From Streptomyces sp. I05A-00742 (GTDB lineage Bacteria > Actinomycetota > Actinomycetes > Streptomycetales > Streptomycetaceae), in contig NZ_JABETO010000001.1 of NCBI RefSeq assembly GCF_013055795.1, positions 360,620 to 424,619 of the forward strand: a stretch of 64,000 nt of DNA. The letters are read 5' to 3'. Position 1 is the stretch's first letter. Every line of letters starts with the position of its first letter. Position numbers and translations under genes: made by a program. The notes below the pieces were generated by a model. That model worked only from the letters and a program-made list of their open reading frames with translations, was not told where the DNA came from and did not search any database. Below are positions 25,636 to 35,039 of the stretch, piece after piece.

Positions 25636-28600
25636 GTGCCGGTGCGCTACGGCATCCTCGGTACCACCCAGGCCCATTCCGACGACGGTCGGCCCGTCGC
25701 CCTCGGCGGCGCCCGGCTGCGCGCGCTGCTGGCCGCGCTCGCCCTGCACCCGGGGCGGGGGCGCACCGCGGGCACGCTCATCGACCTCGTGTGGGGCGAC
25801 GAGCCCCCGGCGGACGCGCCCGGCGCGCTCCAGGCGCTCGTCGCCCGGCTGCGGCGGGTCCTCGGGGCCGGGGCGGTGGAGTCGGTGGCCGGCGGCTACC
25901 GGCTGTGCGCGGGCTCCGACGACGTGGACCTGCACCGCTTCCAGCACCTGGCCGACGAGGGCGGGCGGGCGCTCGCCGACGGCGACCCCGTGAAGGCCGT
26001 CGGCCTCCTGGAGGACGCCCTCGGCCTGTGGCGCGGCCCGGCCCTCGCCGACCTCCCCGGGCACGAGGCGCTCGCCGCGCGGCTGGACGCCCGCCGCCTC
26101 GACGCGCGGCGCGGGCGGCTCGTGGCGGCCGTCGCCCTCGGCGACGCGGCGGACACCCTGCCCGAGCTGGCCGAACTCTGCGCCGAGCACCCCCTGGACG
26201 AACCGCTCCAGGCCCTGCGGCTGCGCGCCCTGCGCGCGGCGGGCCGGCCGGCGGAGGCCCTCGCCGCCTACGAGGAGATCCGCGCGGCCCTGGCTGACCG
26301 CCTCGGCGCCGACCCGGGGCCGGAGCTGCGCGCCCTGCACGCGGAGCTGCTGGACGCGGGGGAGCCGGACGTGGGCGGACGGCCGGGACGGGTGGGACTG
26401 CCGGGACTGCCAGGACGGCCGGGACGGACAGGACGGGCGGACGCGCACGCGCCGGGTGCGGTGGCCGGTACTCCACGCGCGCCCGGTGCCGCCGGGGCGA
26501 ACGGGACGAATGAGGCGACCGGGGGCGGTATGCCCGCCTCCGCGCCCCCCGCGCCCGCCACACCCCCCGCCCCCCGCGGCAACCTCCGAGCCCGGTCCAC
26601 CTCGTTCGTCGGCCGGGAGGACGACCTGCTCCTGATCCGGCGGGACCTGGAACGGCACCGGCTCGTCACCCTGCTCGGCCCCGGCGGGGCCGGGAAGACG
26701 CGGCTGTCGCAGGAGGCCGCCGAGGCCGCCGCGCGGGACACCGGCGCCTGGCCGGACGGGGTGTGGCTCGCCGAGCTCGCGCCCGTCGACGACCCGGCGA
26801 CCGTCGCGGAAGCCGTGCTCACCACCCTCGGCGGGCGCGAGACCGTCGTGCGCGGCAGCGCCGCGGAAGGTTTGCGGGCCGCCTCCGACGCCACCGCGTA
26901 CGACCCGCTGGCCCGGCTGGCCGAGGTGTGCGGACCCCGCCGCCTGCTGCTCGTCCTCGACAACTGCGAGCACCTCGTCGACGCCGCGGCCCGGCTCGCC
27001 GAGACGCTGCTCGCGCACTGCCCCGGCGTGACCGTGCTCGCCACCAGCCGCGAACCGCTCGCCGTGCCGGGCGAGCTGGTGCGCCCGGTGGATCCGCTGC
27101 CGGACCCGGTCGCGCTGCGGCTGCTCGCCGACCGGGGCGCCGCCGCGCGCCCCGGCTTCCGGACCGAGGACGACCCCGAGGCGTGCGCGGAGATCTGCCG
27201 CCGGCTCGACGGGCTGCCGCTCGCCATCGAACTCGCCGCCGCCCGGCTGCGGATGCTCACCCCGCGCGGCCTCGCCGACCGGCTCGACAACCGCTTCCGG
27301 CTGCTCACCTCGGGCAGCCGCACGGTCCTGCCGCGCCAGCAGACGCTGCGGGCGGTCGTCGACTGGTCCTGGGACCTGCTCGACGCCCCCGAACGCGCCG
27401 TCCTGCGCCGGCTGTCGGTCTTCGCGGGCGGCTGCGACCTGGCGGCGGCGGAAGCGGTGTGCTCGGACCCCGGTACCGCCGGGAACGCTGCCGCCACCGG
27501 CCCGGAGGTGCCCGAGGAGGACGTCGCCGTGCTCGTCGGCTCGCTCGTCGACAAATCGCTCGTCGTCGCCGCGCCCGCGGCCGACGGGGAGATGCGCTAC
27601 CGGCTGCTGGAGACCGTGGGGGAGTACGCCGGGGAGCGGCTGGACGAGGCCGGGGAACGGGCCGCCGTCGAACGCCGCCACCTCGTCCACTTCCGGGAAC
27701 TCGCCCGCACCACCGAGCCGTTGCTGCGCGGCCCCGGCCAGCGCGTCCTCCTCGACCGGCTGGAGCGCGAGCACGACAACCTGCGCACCGCCCTGCGGCG
27801 GGCGGTCGCCGCACGGGACGAGCAGGAGGCGCTGTGCATGCTCCACTCCCTCGGCTGGTTCTGGCACCTGCGCGACCACCAGGCCGACGCGCGCATCTGG
27901 TCCGAGGCGGCCATGGGGCTGGGCCCCGACCCTTTCGCCGACCCCCTCGAACCGGCCCCGCCGCTGTACGACCGGTGCATCGACGCGCCGCCGCCCATGC
28001 GGCACGAGCTCCTGATGGAGGCCCGGCGCGGCGTGCATCTGTACTGGCTGTCCAGCAGCGAACTGGACATGCAGGTGGTCAGCAGCCCGGAGATGCTGGC
28101 CAAGATGCGCCGCATCATCGCCGCCTACGGGCCGGGACAGCCCCAGAACTGCCGGACGCCGGGGTCCACCTGGTACTTCGTGCGGTTGCTCACCGGTGAC
28201 ACCGCCAGCCTCCAGCAGTGCCTGGACGACACGATCGCCATGTGCCGGGAGCTCGGCTACGACTGGGAGCTGGCCTTCCACCTCCAGCACCGGGCCAAGC
28301 TGCGCAACGAGATACCGGGCCGCGCGGGGCAGGGGCTGCGGGACGCCTACGAGAGCCTGGAGCTGTTCCGGAGGATCGGCGACGCCTGGGGCGTGGCCGA
28401 GGCCCTGGCCGGCCGGGGCGAGAGCCACGAGCGGCGCGGCGCCTACGCCGAGGCGGTGCAGGACTACCGCGAGGCGATCGACAGCGCCCGCGACCTGGGC
28501 TCCGGCGGTCAGATCCCGCTGCTCCGGGCCCGGCTCACCGACATGCTGATGGAGTCCGGTGAGGTGGACGGCGCGGAGGGCGAACGGCTGCTGCGGGCCG

Positions 28601-29157
28601 CGCTGGAGGAGGCCGAGGACCTGAACCCCGAGGCCACGTACTTCATCCGGGTCTCGCTCGGCGTCCGGGTCGCCCGCAACGGCGGCCACGCCGAGGCGCG
28701 GGAGCTGTTCGAGGGCCTGCTCGACGAGCTCCGGGACCGCTCCATCCGGCTCTTCGTGGGCATGATGAACGGGCTGCTCGGCTGGGTCGACATCCTGGAG
28801 GGGAAACCCGCCGAAGCCCTTCCCAGGGTCCGCGAGGCGCTGTCGGCGTCCGACGACCCGCTGACCGTGCTGGTCGCCGCGCACCTGCCCGTGATGCAGC
28901 TGCTGAACGGCGCCCTCGCCCACGCCGCCCTCGCCCACGCCGAGCCGGCCGGGGACGGGCACGCGGCGACGGCCGCCCGGCTCCTCGGCGCGGTCGACGC
29001 CCTGCGGCCCGAGGGCCTCCACCCGTCGTCCGTCGAGCGGGAGACCACGGAGCGGGCGACGGCCGGGGCCCGGGCCGCCCTGGGCGGGGAGGCGTACGGG
29101 CGGGCGTACGCCGAGGGCGGCCGGCTCTCCCTGGAGGAGGCCGCCGCCCTGGTGTGA
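25636..29157 (+). CDS. AfsR/SARP-type regulator: OmpR-type wHTH, BTAD, NB-ARC, TPR
   Basis: A 1173-residue regulator. Residues 1-90 hold the OmpR-like winged helix (VALGGARLRALLAALALHPG, then LIDLVWGDEPP), and about 95-245 the bacterial transcriptional-activator domain. A Gly/Pro/Ala linker spans 245-320. The NB-ARC ATPase has Walker A GPGGAGKTRL near 345-355, LLLVLDNCEHLVD, TSREPLAVPGE and GLPLAIELAAARL. TPR-like helices fill about 690-1150. This is the AfsR architecture, typical of activators of antibiotic genes that sense an unknown signal by ATP-driven switching. The start is GTG 25636 or GTG 25642. The target is not evident; a DrrAB-like exporter is next door. Confidence 0.9.
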   Translation: MPVRYGILGTTQAHSDDGRPVALGGARLRALLAALALHPGRGRTAGTLIDLVWGDEPPADAPGALQALVARLRRVLGAGAVESVAGGYRLCAGSDDVDLHRFQHLADEGGRALADGDPVKAVGLLEDALGLWRGPALADLPGHEALAARLDARRLDARRGRLVAAVALGDAADTLPELAELCAEHPLDEPLQALRLRALRAAGRPAEALAAYEEIRAALADRLGADPGPELRALHAELLDAGEPDVGGRPGRVGLPGLPGRPGRTGRADAHAPGAVAGTPRAPGAAGANGTNEATGGGMPASAPPAPATPPAPRGNLRARSTSFVGREDDLLLIRRDLERHRLVTLLGPGGAGKTRLSQEAAEAAARDTGAWPDGVWLAELAPVDDPATVAEAVLTTLGGRETVVRGSAAEGLRAASDATAYDPLARLAEVCGPRRLLLVLDNCEHLVDAAARLAETLLAHCPGVTVLATSREPLAVPGELVRPVDPLPDPVALRLLADRGAAARPGFRTEDDPEACAEICRRLDGLPLAIELAAARLRMLTPRGLADRLDNRFRLLTSGSRTVLPRQQTLRAVVDWSWDLLDAPERAVLRRLSVFAGGCDLAAAEAVCSDPGTAGNAAATGPEVPEEDVAVLVGSLVDKSLVVAAPAADGEMRYRLLETVGEYAGERLDEAGERAAVERRHLVHFRELARTTEPLLRGPGQRVLLDRLEREHDNLRTALRRAVAARDEQEALCMLHSLGWFWHLRDHQADARIWSEAAMGLGPDPFADPLEPAPPLYDRCIDAPPPMRHELLMEARRGVHLYWLSSSELDMQVVSSPEMLAKMRRIIAAYGPGQPQNCRTPGSTWYFVRLLTGDTASLQQCLDDTIAMCRELGYDWELAFHLQHRAKLRNEIPGRAGQGLRDAYESLELFRRIGDAWGVAEALAGRGESHERRGAYAEAVQDYREAIDSARDLGSGGQIPLLRARLTDMLMESGEVDGAEGERLLRAALEEAEDLNPEATYFIRVSLGVRVARNGGHAEARELFEGLLDELRDRSIRLFVGMMNGLLGWVDILEGKPAEALPRVREALSASDDPLTVLVAAHLPVMQLLNGALAHAALAHAEPAGDGHAATAARLLGAVDALRPEGLHPSSVERETTERATAGARAALGGEAYGRAYAEGGRLSLEEAAALV
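26377..26439 (+). repeat. Seven 9-nt units coding for a collagen-like Gly-Xaa-Yaa linker
   Basis: Seven perfect-length 9-nt units (consensus GGACKGSCG) run in frame inside the AfsR-like gene. They encode GRP-GRV-GLP-GLP-GRP-GRT-GRA. The tract joins the BTAD domain to the NB-ARC ATPase. Exact periodicity suggests slippage-driven length variation of the linker. Confidence 0.8.
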
Positions 29158-29204
29158 GGTGCCGTGGCCGGGGGTCCGGCACGGCCTCATCTCATATCCG
29201 GCTC

Positions 29205-29327
29205 GCGTTGTGCGATCTCGTGTTGCGCGACCTCGCGTCGTGGGGCCTCGCGTTGTGCGATCTCGCGTCGTGCGGCCTCCTCACGGGGTCTCACCTCGTG
29301 TGATCTCACCTCGTGCGGCCTCACGTC
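29205..29327. repeat. 15-nt tandem repeat array after the ABC permease stop
   Basis: Five contiguous 15-nt units (29205-29279) share GCGTYGTGSGRYCTC: for example GCGTTGTGCGATCTC at 29205 and again, identically, at 29250. Three more degenerate 15-18-nt units extend to 29327 and overlap the last codons of the permease gene. In the +1 frame relative to the permease (minus strand) the units would encode pentapeptides such as REIAQ and REVAQ. It lies in the 163-bp convergent gap between the AfsR-like gene and the permease gene. Confidence 0.8.
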
Positions 29328-30139
29328 TTGCGGCGGAACCGGGAGACCGCCAGCGGCGCCGTCACGGCGGTGATGCCCACGGCCCAGGCCAGCGTCATCC
29401 AGACCGACTCGGCCACCGGGCCGCCTGTGCACAGGTTGCGGGAGGCGTCGGCGAGGTTGGCCAGCGGGTTGTAGTCGGTGAAGGTCTTCAGCCAGCCCGG
29501 CATGGTGTCCGGTTTGACGAAGATCGAGCTGGCGAACTGGAGCGGCATCAGGACGAGCATGCCCACGCCCTGCACCGCCTGGGCGGTCTTCATCGTCAGA
29601 CCGATCAGGATGAAGATCCACATCAGGGCGGCGCCGAACACCACGCTCAGCACCACCGCGGCCAGCAGGTGCAGCACGGAGGTCTTGATCTCCAGCCCCA
29701 GGGCGAACCCGATGCCCAGCTGGACCGCCACGGCGATCAGCAGCCGGCCGATCTCGGTGACGACCTTGGCTATGAGCACCGACGACCGGGCGATGGGCAT
29801 GGTCCGGAAACGGTCCATCACCCCCTTCCGGAAGTCCTCGTTGACGCCCGAGCCCACCGCCATCGCGATGTTGAGGCCGGTCATGGCCATCAGGCCGGGC
29901 ACCAGGTGGTTCACGTACGCCTGCTGGCCGCCGGCGAGCGCACCGCCGAAGACGTACACGAACATCAGCGTGAAGATGATCGGCATCAGCAGGACGTCGA
30001 ACATCGACTCCGGGTCCTGCTTGAGCTGGAGCATGTTGCGGCGCGCCAGGGCGCCGATGTGCCGGAGGTGGGAACGGAGGGGCAGCCGGCCCTCGTCGGC
30101 GGGCGCCGCCACGGGCGCGCTGATCGTCGCCGTGCTCAT
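29321..30139 (-). CDS. ABC-2 type exporter permease (DrrB-like)
   Basis: A 272-residue protein with six hydrophobic segments: LLMPIIFTLMFVYVFGGALA, then GLMAMTGLNIAMAVGSGVNE, DFRKGVMDRFRTMPIARSS (the conserved amphipathic coupling region) and later helices. This is the DrrB/NodJ group of multidrug-type permeases. Its ATG overlaps the stop of the ATPase gene (ATGA, 30139-30136), so subunits are made in step. A short tandem repeat array follows the stop. Confidence 0.9.
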   Translation of the reverse strand: MSTATISAPVAAPADEGRLPLRSHLRHIGALARRNMLQLKQDPESMFDVLLMPIIFTLMFVYVFGGALAGGQQAYVNHLVPGLMAMTGLNIAMAVGSGVNEDFRKGVMDRFRTMPIARSSVLIAKVVTEIGRLLIAVAVQLGIGFALGLEIKTSVLHLLAAVVLSVVFGAALMWIFILIGLTMKTAQAVQGVGMLVLMPLQFASSIFVKPDTMPGWLKTFTDYNPLANLADASRNLCTGGPVAESVWMTLAWAVGITAVTAPLAVSRFRRKT

Positions 30140-31155
30140 GCGGCGGCCTCCTGGAGTACGTCGGTGGGCGCGTCGTCGGTCAGCGAGGTCTTCTGGCCCG
30201 TGATGGCCAGGAACACCTCGTCGAGACTGGGCAGATGGGTGTTGATGCCGGCGAGGGTGAAGCCGCGGTCGCCCAGCATGGTGACGACGGCGGTCAGCTG
30301 GTCGTCGCTGACGATCGGGATGTTGATCAGGCCCTCGGCCTCGTCCATGGTGGCGCCGGCGATGCCGTCCAGCCCGGCCTGGGCCACCGCGCCCACCATG
30401 CGGGGCAGTTCGGCGCGGTCGGCCGGACGGATCTGCAGGGTGCGGCCGCCGACCTTGGCCTTCAGCTCGTCGACCAGGCCGCCCGCGATCACCCGCCCCC
30501 GGTCGATGACCGTCAGCTCGCTCGCGAGCTGCTCGGCCTCCTCCATGTACTGGGTGGTGAGCAGGACCGTGGCGCCCTCCCGCACCAGGTGCTGGACCTC
30601 GGCCCAGACCTCGTTGCGGGTGCGGGGGTCGAGGCCGGTGGTCGGCTCGTCCAGGTAGAGCACGGAAGGCCGGCCGGTCATGGAGGCCGCCAGGTCCAGC
30701 CGGCGGCGCATACCGCCCGAGTACTGCCCGGCGGGCCGCTTGGCCGCCTCGGTGAGCGAGAAGCGCTCCAGCAGCTCGTCCGCGCGGCGCCGGGCGTCCT
30801 TGCGGGACAGGTCGAGCAGCCGGCCGATCATGTAGAGGTTGTCGAAGCCCGAGAGCTTCTCGTCGACCGAGGCGTACTGGCCGGTCAGCCCGATCACCCG
30901 GCGCAGCTGCCGGGGCTGGGACAGCACGTCGTACCCCGCGACCCGGGCCGACCCGGCGTCGGGGCGGATCAGCGTGGACAGCACCCGCACCAGAGTGGTC
31001 TTGCCCGCGCCGTTGGGGCCGAGGACACCGAGGACGGTGCCCTCGCGGACGTCCAGGTCGACCCCGTCCAGGGCCTTGGTCTCGCCGTAGTGCTTGACCA
31101 GCCCCCGGACCTCGACGGCGTTCCCGCCGCTTGTGGGGATGTCGTTTCGTGTCAT
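30136..31155 (-). CDS. ABC exporter ATPase (DrrA-like)
   Basis: A 339-residue ATPase with Walker A GPNGAGKTT (about residues 46-54), Q-loop LTGQYASVDEKLSG, signature YSGGMRRRLDLA, Walker B VLYLDEPTTGLD and the H-loop variant LLTTQYMEEAEQL, where Gln takes the usual His place as in DrrA. The C-terminal domain after about residue 230 is the regulatory extension of daunorubicin-resistance ATPases (DEVFLAITG). The start is ATG 31155. With the downstream permease it makes a drug exporter; the substrate is unknown. Confidence 0.92.
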   Translation of the reverse strand: MTRNDIPTSGGNAVEVRGLVKHYGETKALDGVDLDVREGTVLGVLGPNGAGKTTLVRVLSTLIRPDAGSARVAGYDVLSQPRQLRRVIGLTGQYASVDEKLSGFDNLYMIGRLLDLSRKDARRRADELLERFSLTEAAKRPAGQYSGGMRRRLDLAASMTGRPSVLYLDEPTTGLDPRTRNEVWAEVQHLVREGATVLLTTQYMEEAEQLASELTVIDRGRVIAGGLVDELKAKVGGRTLQIRPADRAELPRMVGAVAQAGLDGIAGATMDEAEGLINIPIVSDDQLTAVVTMLGDRGFTLAGINTHLPSLDEVFLAITGQKTSLTDDAPTDVLQEAAA

Positions 31156-31343
31156 GGGAAGAGGTTGGCAGAGGCCACTGACAACGAGCCGATATTTTTC
31201 CGACAGGGCCCCGACATGGAACCGCCGGGCGGCCGTGGCGGCCACCCGGCGGGTGGTGGGACCGTGCGCGACGCGGTCCGGGGGCGGTCCCGGCGCGCGC
31301 GGTGTCCGTTACCGGATGCCCTCACCGGGCGCCCGGGCCCAGC

Positions 31344-32222
31344 TCAGTGGAAGGCGTGCTCCGCGGCCGGGTAGGCCCCGCCGACGACGTCCTCGGCGAA
31401 CTCCTTGGCCGCGCCGCCGAGTACCTCGCGCAGGTTCGCGTACTGCTTGACGAAGCGCGGTACGCGGCCGCCGGTCAGGCCCGCCATGTCCGTCCACACC
31501 AGCACCTGCGCGTCGCACTCGGAGCCCGCGCCGATGCCGACGGTCGGGATGTGCAGGCTGCGGGTGACCTCGGCCGCCAGCTCGGCCGGGACCAGCTCCA
31601 GCACCACGGCGAAGGCGCCCGCGTCCTGGGCGGCCTTGGCGTCGCGCAGCAGCTGCTGTGCCGCCTCCTCGCCGCGCCCCTGGACCGGGTAGCCGCCGAA
31701 GGCGTTCACGGACTGCGGGGTGAGGCCGACGTGGGCCATGACCGGGATGCCGGCCTGGACCAGCAGCTCGATCTGCTGGGCCGAGCGCTCGCCGCCCTCC
31801 AGCTTGATCGCGCCGACGCCCGCCTCCTTCACCACCCGGGTGGCGTTGCGCAGCGCCTGGACCGGCCCCTCCTGGTACGCGCCGAACGGCAGGTCGGCGA
31901 CGATCAGGGCGCGCTTGGTGCCGCGGACCACGGCGGCGGCGAGCAGGGTGATCTCGTCCATGGTGACGGGCACCGTGGACTCGTAGCCGAGGTGACAGTT
32001 GCCCATCGAATCGCCCACGAGCAGGACGGGGATGCCCGACTCGTCGAAGACGGACGCGGTCATCGCGTCGTAGGCGGTCAGCATGGGCCACTTCTCGCCG
32101 CGCTCCTTGGCGGCGGCTATGTCACGGACGGTGATGCGCCGGGAACTCGTCCCGCCGTACAGCGCCTTGCCGGGCTTCTCGCCCGCGGGGCTGCTGCCGG
32201 CCGATGTCACGGCATGCGTCAT
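31344..32222 (-). CDS. panB: 3-methyl-2-oxobutanoate hydroxymethyltransferase
   Basis: A 292-residue enzyme making ketopantoate from alpha-ketoisovalerate and methylene-tetrahydrofolate, the first step to pantothenate and CoA. Family motifs: WPMLTAYDAMTASVFDESGI, VLLVGDSMGNCHLGYEST (metal-site Asp), VADLPFGAYQ, AIKLEGGERS, VMAHVGLTPQSV and PTVGIGAGSECDAQVLVW. The N-terminal 28 residues are a variable leader. ATG 32222 is chosen; the frame runs on upstream without family similarity. No panC or panD gene adjoins it. Confidence 0.94.
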   Translation of the reverse strand: MTHAVTSAGSSPAGEKPGKALYGGTSSRRITVRDIAAAKERGEKWPMLTAYDAMTASVFDESGIPVLLVGDSMGNCHLGYESTVPVTMDEITLLAAAVVRGTKRALIVADLPFGAYQEGPVQALRNATRVVKEAGVGAIKLEGGERSAQQIELLVQAGIPVMAHVGLTPQSVNAFGGYPVQGRGEEAAQQLLRDAKAAQDAGAFAVVLELVPAELAAEVTRSLHIPTVGIGAGSECDAQVLVWTDMAGLTGGRVPRFVKQYANLREVLGGAAKEFAEDVVGGAYPAAEHAFH

Positions 32223-32429
32223 GGCTGTGGCTCCTGTGATGTCGTCTCGAAGCGCCCTTGCGGCGTCCCCGGATCCCCTCCATGCTGACACGCGGGGCCA
32301 CGGCGAGGAAGACACCTCCGGTAACAAGGGGTGGCACGGGATGACAGCTCCCGGTACGGCCCCCGATGCGGCCCCCGGTGCGCTCCCGGCGGTCGCACTC
32401 GCCGGTCGCTTTTGCCCGCAGGGCAAAGC

Positions 32430-32462
32430 CTTTCCAATACGGAACGGTGCCGTATCGGAAAG
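32430..32462. promoter_or_regulatory. 33-bp inverted repeat upstream of the EmrB-type exporter
   Basis: Arms CTTTCCAATACGG (32430-32442) and CCGTATCGGAAAG (32450-32462) pair at 12 of 13 positions around a 7-nt spacer. The right arm ends 17 bases before the exporter ATG. This is the expected place and size for a TetR-family operator. The TetR gene at the end of the same operon (34090) is the natural candidate repressor. Confidence 0.8.
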
Positions 32463-32479
32463 AGGGCTACCGTGGTGAT

Positions 32480-34093
32480 ATGACAATCCCACCCGGTGAT
32501 GCGCCGGTGCGCCAGGTGCCGGAGGCCGTGCACAGGAGGCGGTGGGCGATCCTCGCCGTACTGCTGTTCAGCCTGCTCGTCGTCGTCCTCGACAACTCGA
32601 TCCTCAACGTGGCGATGAAGACCATCGCGTCGCCCCCGCCCACCGGCCTCGGAGCCACCCAGAGCCAGCTGGAATGGGCGATCAACTCCTACACCCTCGT
32701 CTTCGCCGGCATCCTCTTCACCGCCGGCCTGCTGGGCGACCGGCTGGGCCGGAAGAAGGTCCTGCTCTTCGGGATGGTCGTGTTCGGGATCGGCTCGGTG
32801 CTCTCCGCCACCTCCGGCTCGCCCGGCGAACTGATCTCGTTCCGCGCGGTGATGGGCTTCGGCGGTGCCTTCGTGATGCCCGCGACGCTCGCCATCATCA
32901 TGAACGTCTTCGAGCGCGACGAGCAGCCCAAGGCCGTCGGCATATGGGCGGGTGCCGTCGGACTGGCCATCGCCATAGGCCCGATCACCGGCGGCATCCT
33001 CATGGACCACTTCTGGTGGGGCTCGGTCTTCCTGGTGAACGTGCCGATCGTGATCATCGCGGTGATCGCGATGGTGGTGCTCGTCCCCGACTCCCGGGAC
33101 CCGGCGCCGGGCCGCCTCGACCCCCTCGGCGTGCTGCTGTCGGTCGTCGGCCTCGTCCTGCTCGTGTACGGCATCATCAAGGGCGGCCAGCTCGCCGACT
33201 TCACCGTGCCCGAGGTCTACGGCACGGTCGGCGGCGGACTGCTCGTCCTCGCCCTCTTCGTCCTGCACGAGCGGCGCAGCGGCCATCCCGCCCTCGACAT
33301 GCGGTGGTTCCGCAAACCGCAGTTCTCGGCGGCCGTGACGTCGATCGGGCTCGTCTTCTTCGCGCTGCTGGGCGTCACCTTCTTCACCGTCTTCTACACC
33401 CAGAGCGTGCGCGGCTACAGCCCGTTGCAGAGCGGTCTGCTGCTGCTCCCGCTGGCCGCCGCGCAGATGTTCTTCGCGCCGCGGGCCCGGCACGTCGTGG
33501 CCCGGTTCGGCGGCCGTGCCGTCTGCTCGGGCGGGATGCTGCTGGTGGCGATCACCATGTCGGGGTTCGTGCTGCTCGACGCCGACACCCCGATCTGGGT
33601 CCTGGAGGTGTTGTTCTTCTTCCAGGGCACCGCGATGGCGCACGTCATGCCGCCCGCCACCGTTTCGATCATGCAGTCCCTGCCGCGCGAGAAGGCCGGC
33701 TCCGGATCGGCCGTGAACAACACCTTCCGGCAGGTCGGCGGCGCCCTCGGGGTGGCCGTGCTCGGCTCGGTGCTCTCCACCGTCTACCGCGACGGCATCG
33801 CCGCCCGGCTCGACGCCGTCCCCGGGCTGTCCGGCTCCGCCCGGCACGCGGCCGGCGAGTCGATAGAGGGCACCCTGGGCCTCGCCGGGAAGCTCGGCCC
33901 CGCCGGGCAGGACCTCGTCGTCCCCGCCCACGACGCGTTCCTGCACGCCATGCACGTCACCGCCCTGGGGGCGGCCGGGGTCGCCGCCCTGGGCGCGCTC
34001 GTCGCCGGCATCTTCCTGCCCGGCAGGAACGCGGCCCCGCGCCCCGGCGCCGACCGGCCCACCGAGCGACAACAGGCGGGAGCCGGCCGGTGA
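32480..34093 (+). CDS. MFS multidrug exporter, DHA2 (EmrB/QacA) type
   Basis: A 537-residue, about 14-helix proton-driven exporter. [13 protein letters not shown] in helix 1 carries the DHA2 signature (LDxTxxNVAxP-like), [13 protein letters not shown] is motif A, and [20 protein letters not shown] is motif C of drug:H+ antiporters. [20 protein letters not shown] is also typical. The start is ATG 32480 just after a 33-bp palindrome. Its stop overlaps the start of a TetR gene (GTGA), so exporter and repressor form one autoregulated operon. Confidence 0.92.
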   Translation: MTIPPGDAPVRQVPEAVHRRRWAILAVLLFSLLVVVLDNSILNVAMKTIASPPPTGLGATQSQLEWAINSYTLVFAGILFTAGLLGDRLGRKKVLLFGMVVFGIGSVLSATSGSPGELISFRAVMGFGGAFVMPATLAIIMNVFERDEQPKAVGIWAGAVGLAIAIGPITGGILMDHFWWGSVFLVNVPIVIIAVIAMVVLVPDSRDPAPGRLDPLGVLLSVVGLVLLVYGIIKGGQLADFTVPEVYGTVGGGLLVLALFVLHERRSGHPALDMRWFRKPQFSAAVTSIGLVFFALLGVTFFTVFYTQSVRGYSPLQSGLLLLPLAAAQMFFAPRARHVVARFGGRAVCSGGMLLVAITMSGFVLLDADTPIWVLEVLFFFQGTAMAHVMPPATVSIMQSLPREKAGSGSAVNNTFRQVGGALGVAVLGSVLSTVYRDGIAARLDAVPGLSGSARHAAGESIEGTLGLAGKLGPAGQDLVVPAHDAFLHAMHVTALGAAGVAALGALVAGIFLPGRNAAPRPGADRPTERQQAGAGR

Positions 34094-34737
34094 GCGGCGC
34101 GGCGCGGGAGACCGGCACCCTCCCCGTCCAGCAGCGCGGACGGCCGCGCAGCGCCGCCGTCGACACCGCCGTGATCGAGACCGTCCTGCGGCTGCTGGAG
34201 GAGGGCGTCACCGTCAGCGAGCTGTCCATGGAACGGATCGCCCGCGAGGCCGGCGTCGGCAAGGCCACCGTCTACCGGCGCTGGGCCGGCAAGGAGGCGC
34301 TGATGCTCGACGTCCTGCGCTCCCTGGAGGAATCCGCCCCCGAGCTCACCGGCGCCTCCGTCCGCGACGACCTCGTCGCCCTGCTGGACTTCCTGCGCCG
34401 GCGCGGGCTGGCCAAGCGCTCCTCCGCCGTGATGCGCACCGTCGTCGCCCAGGTGCAGGCGCAGCCCCGGGTGTGGAAGGAGTACCACGACACGGTCGTC
34501 GCCTCCCGCCGGGAGGCGTTCCGCGCGGTCCTGCGGCGGGGCGTGGCGACCGGCGAGATCCGTGCCGACGCCGACGTCGATCTGCTCATCGACCTGTTCG
34601 TCAGCCCGATGCTGGTGCGGGCGGTGCTCCACGAGTGGCGGGAGCTGCCGCCGGGGCTCGCGGAGGGGATCGTGGACATGGTCCTGGAGGGGGCGCGGCC
34701 GGGCAGGCGCGGGGGCGGGGGTACGGAAGGACGGTGA
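34090..34737 (+). CDS. TetR family repressor, co-transcribed with the exporter
   Basis: A 215-residue protein starting at a GTG overlapping the exporter stop. After RGRPRS, a basic arm common in this subgroup, the helix-turn-helix is [20 protein letters not shown] (about residues 40-60) with [11 protein letters not shown]. The C-terminal ligand domain resembles TetR_C types that pair with DHA2 exporters. It most likely binds the 33-bp palindrome before the exporter and represses the whole operon. Confidence 0.9.
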   Translation: MSGAARETGTLPVQQRGRPRSAAVDTAVIETVLRLLEEGVTVSELSMERIAREAGVGKATVYRRWAGKEALMLDVLRSLEESAPELTGASVRDDLVALLDFLRRRGLAKRSSAVMRTVVAQVQAQPRVWKEYHDTVVASRREAFRAVLRRGVATGEIRADADVDLLIDLFVSPMLVRAVLHEWRELPPGLAEGIVDMVLEGARPGRRGGGGTEGR

Positions 34738-34746
34738 CGCGGGTTC

Positions 34747-34850
34747 GTTTCCGGTCGCAGTTTCCGGTCGCAGTTCCCAGACATCGTTCCCAGTCGTCGT
34801 TCCCGGTGGTCGTTCCCCGCCCTCGCTTCCGGTCGTCGCATCCGGCCGTC
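34747..34850. repeat. Eight 13-nt tandem repeats
   Basis: Starting 9 bases after the TetR stop, eight units of exactly 13 nt follow without gaps, consensus GTTCCCGGTCGTC. The first two (34747, 34760) are identical and the later ones differ at 2-5 positions. Thirteen is not a codon multiple and no gene covers the array. It lies in the 300-bp gap before the next plus-strand gene. Confidence 0.85.
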
Positions 34851-35039
34851 GCGAATATGCCCGTTGTGTCACAGCCCGCCCGCATGGCCCGTCCGCAGGA
34901 ACCCGTCCGGGCCGACGGGCCGTCCTCCACCCCGACGCCCCTCTTCGGAGGGGCGGGGAAAGCCCCGCCCGCGGTGATCACAGAACACGGTTGATCACCT
35001 ATCGTCGGGTGACGGGAAGCAGCGAGACCGAGTGAGGAC

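Noticed and set aside
24742..29190. A 1482-codon open frame on the minus strand
   Set aside because: Only its last 257 codons are a real gene (the M50 protease). The rest is antisense to the AfsR-like gene and stays open because of GC-biased third positions; it shows no domain of its own.
32219..34072. A 617-codon minus-strand frame opposite the EmrB-type exporter
   Set aside because: Composition (Asp/Glu/His/Arg-rich with no hydrophobic core) is that of the reverse complement of a membrane-protein gene.
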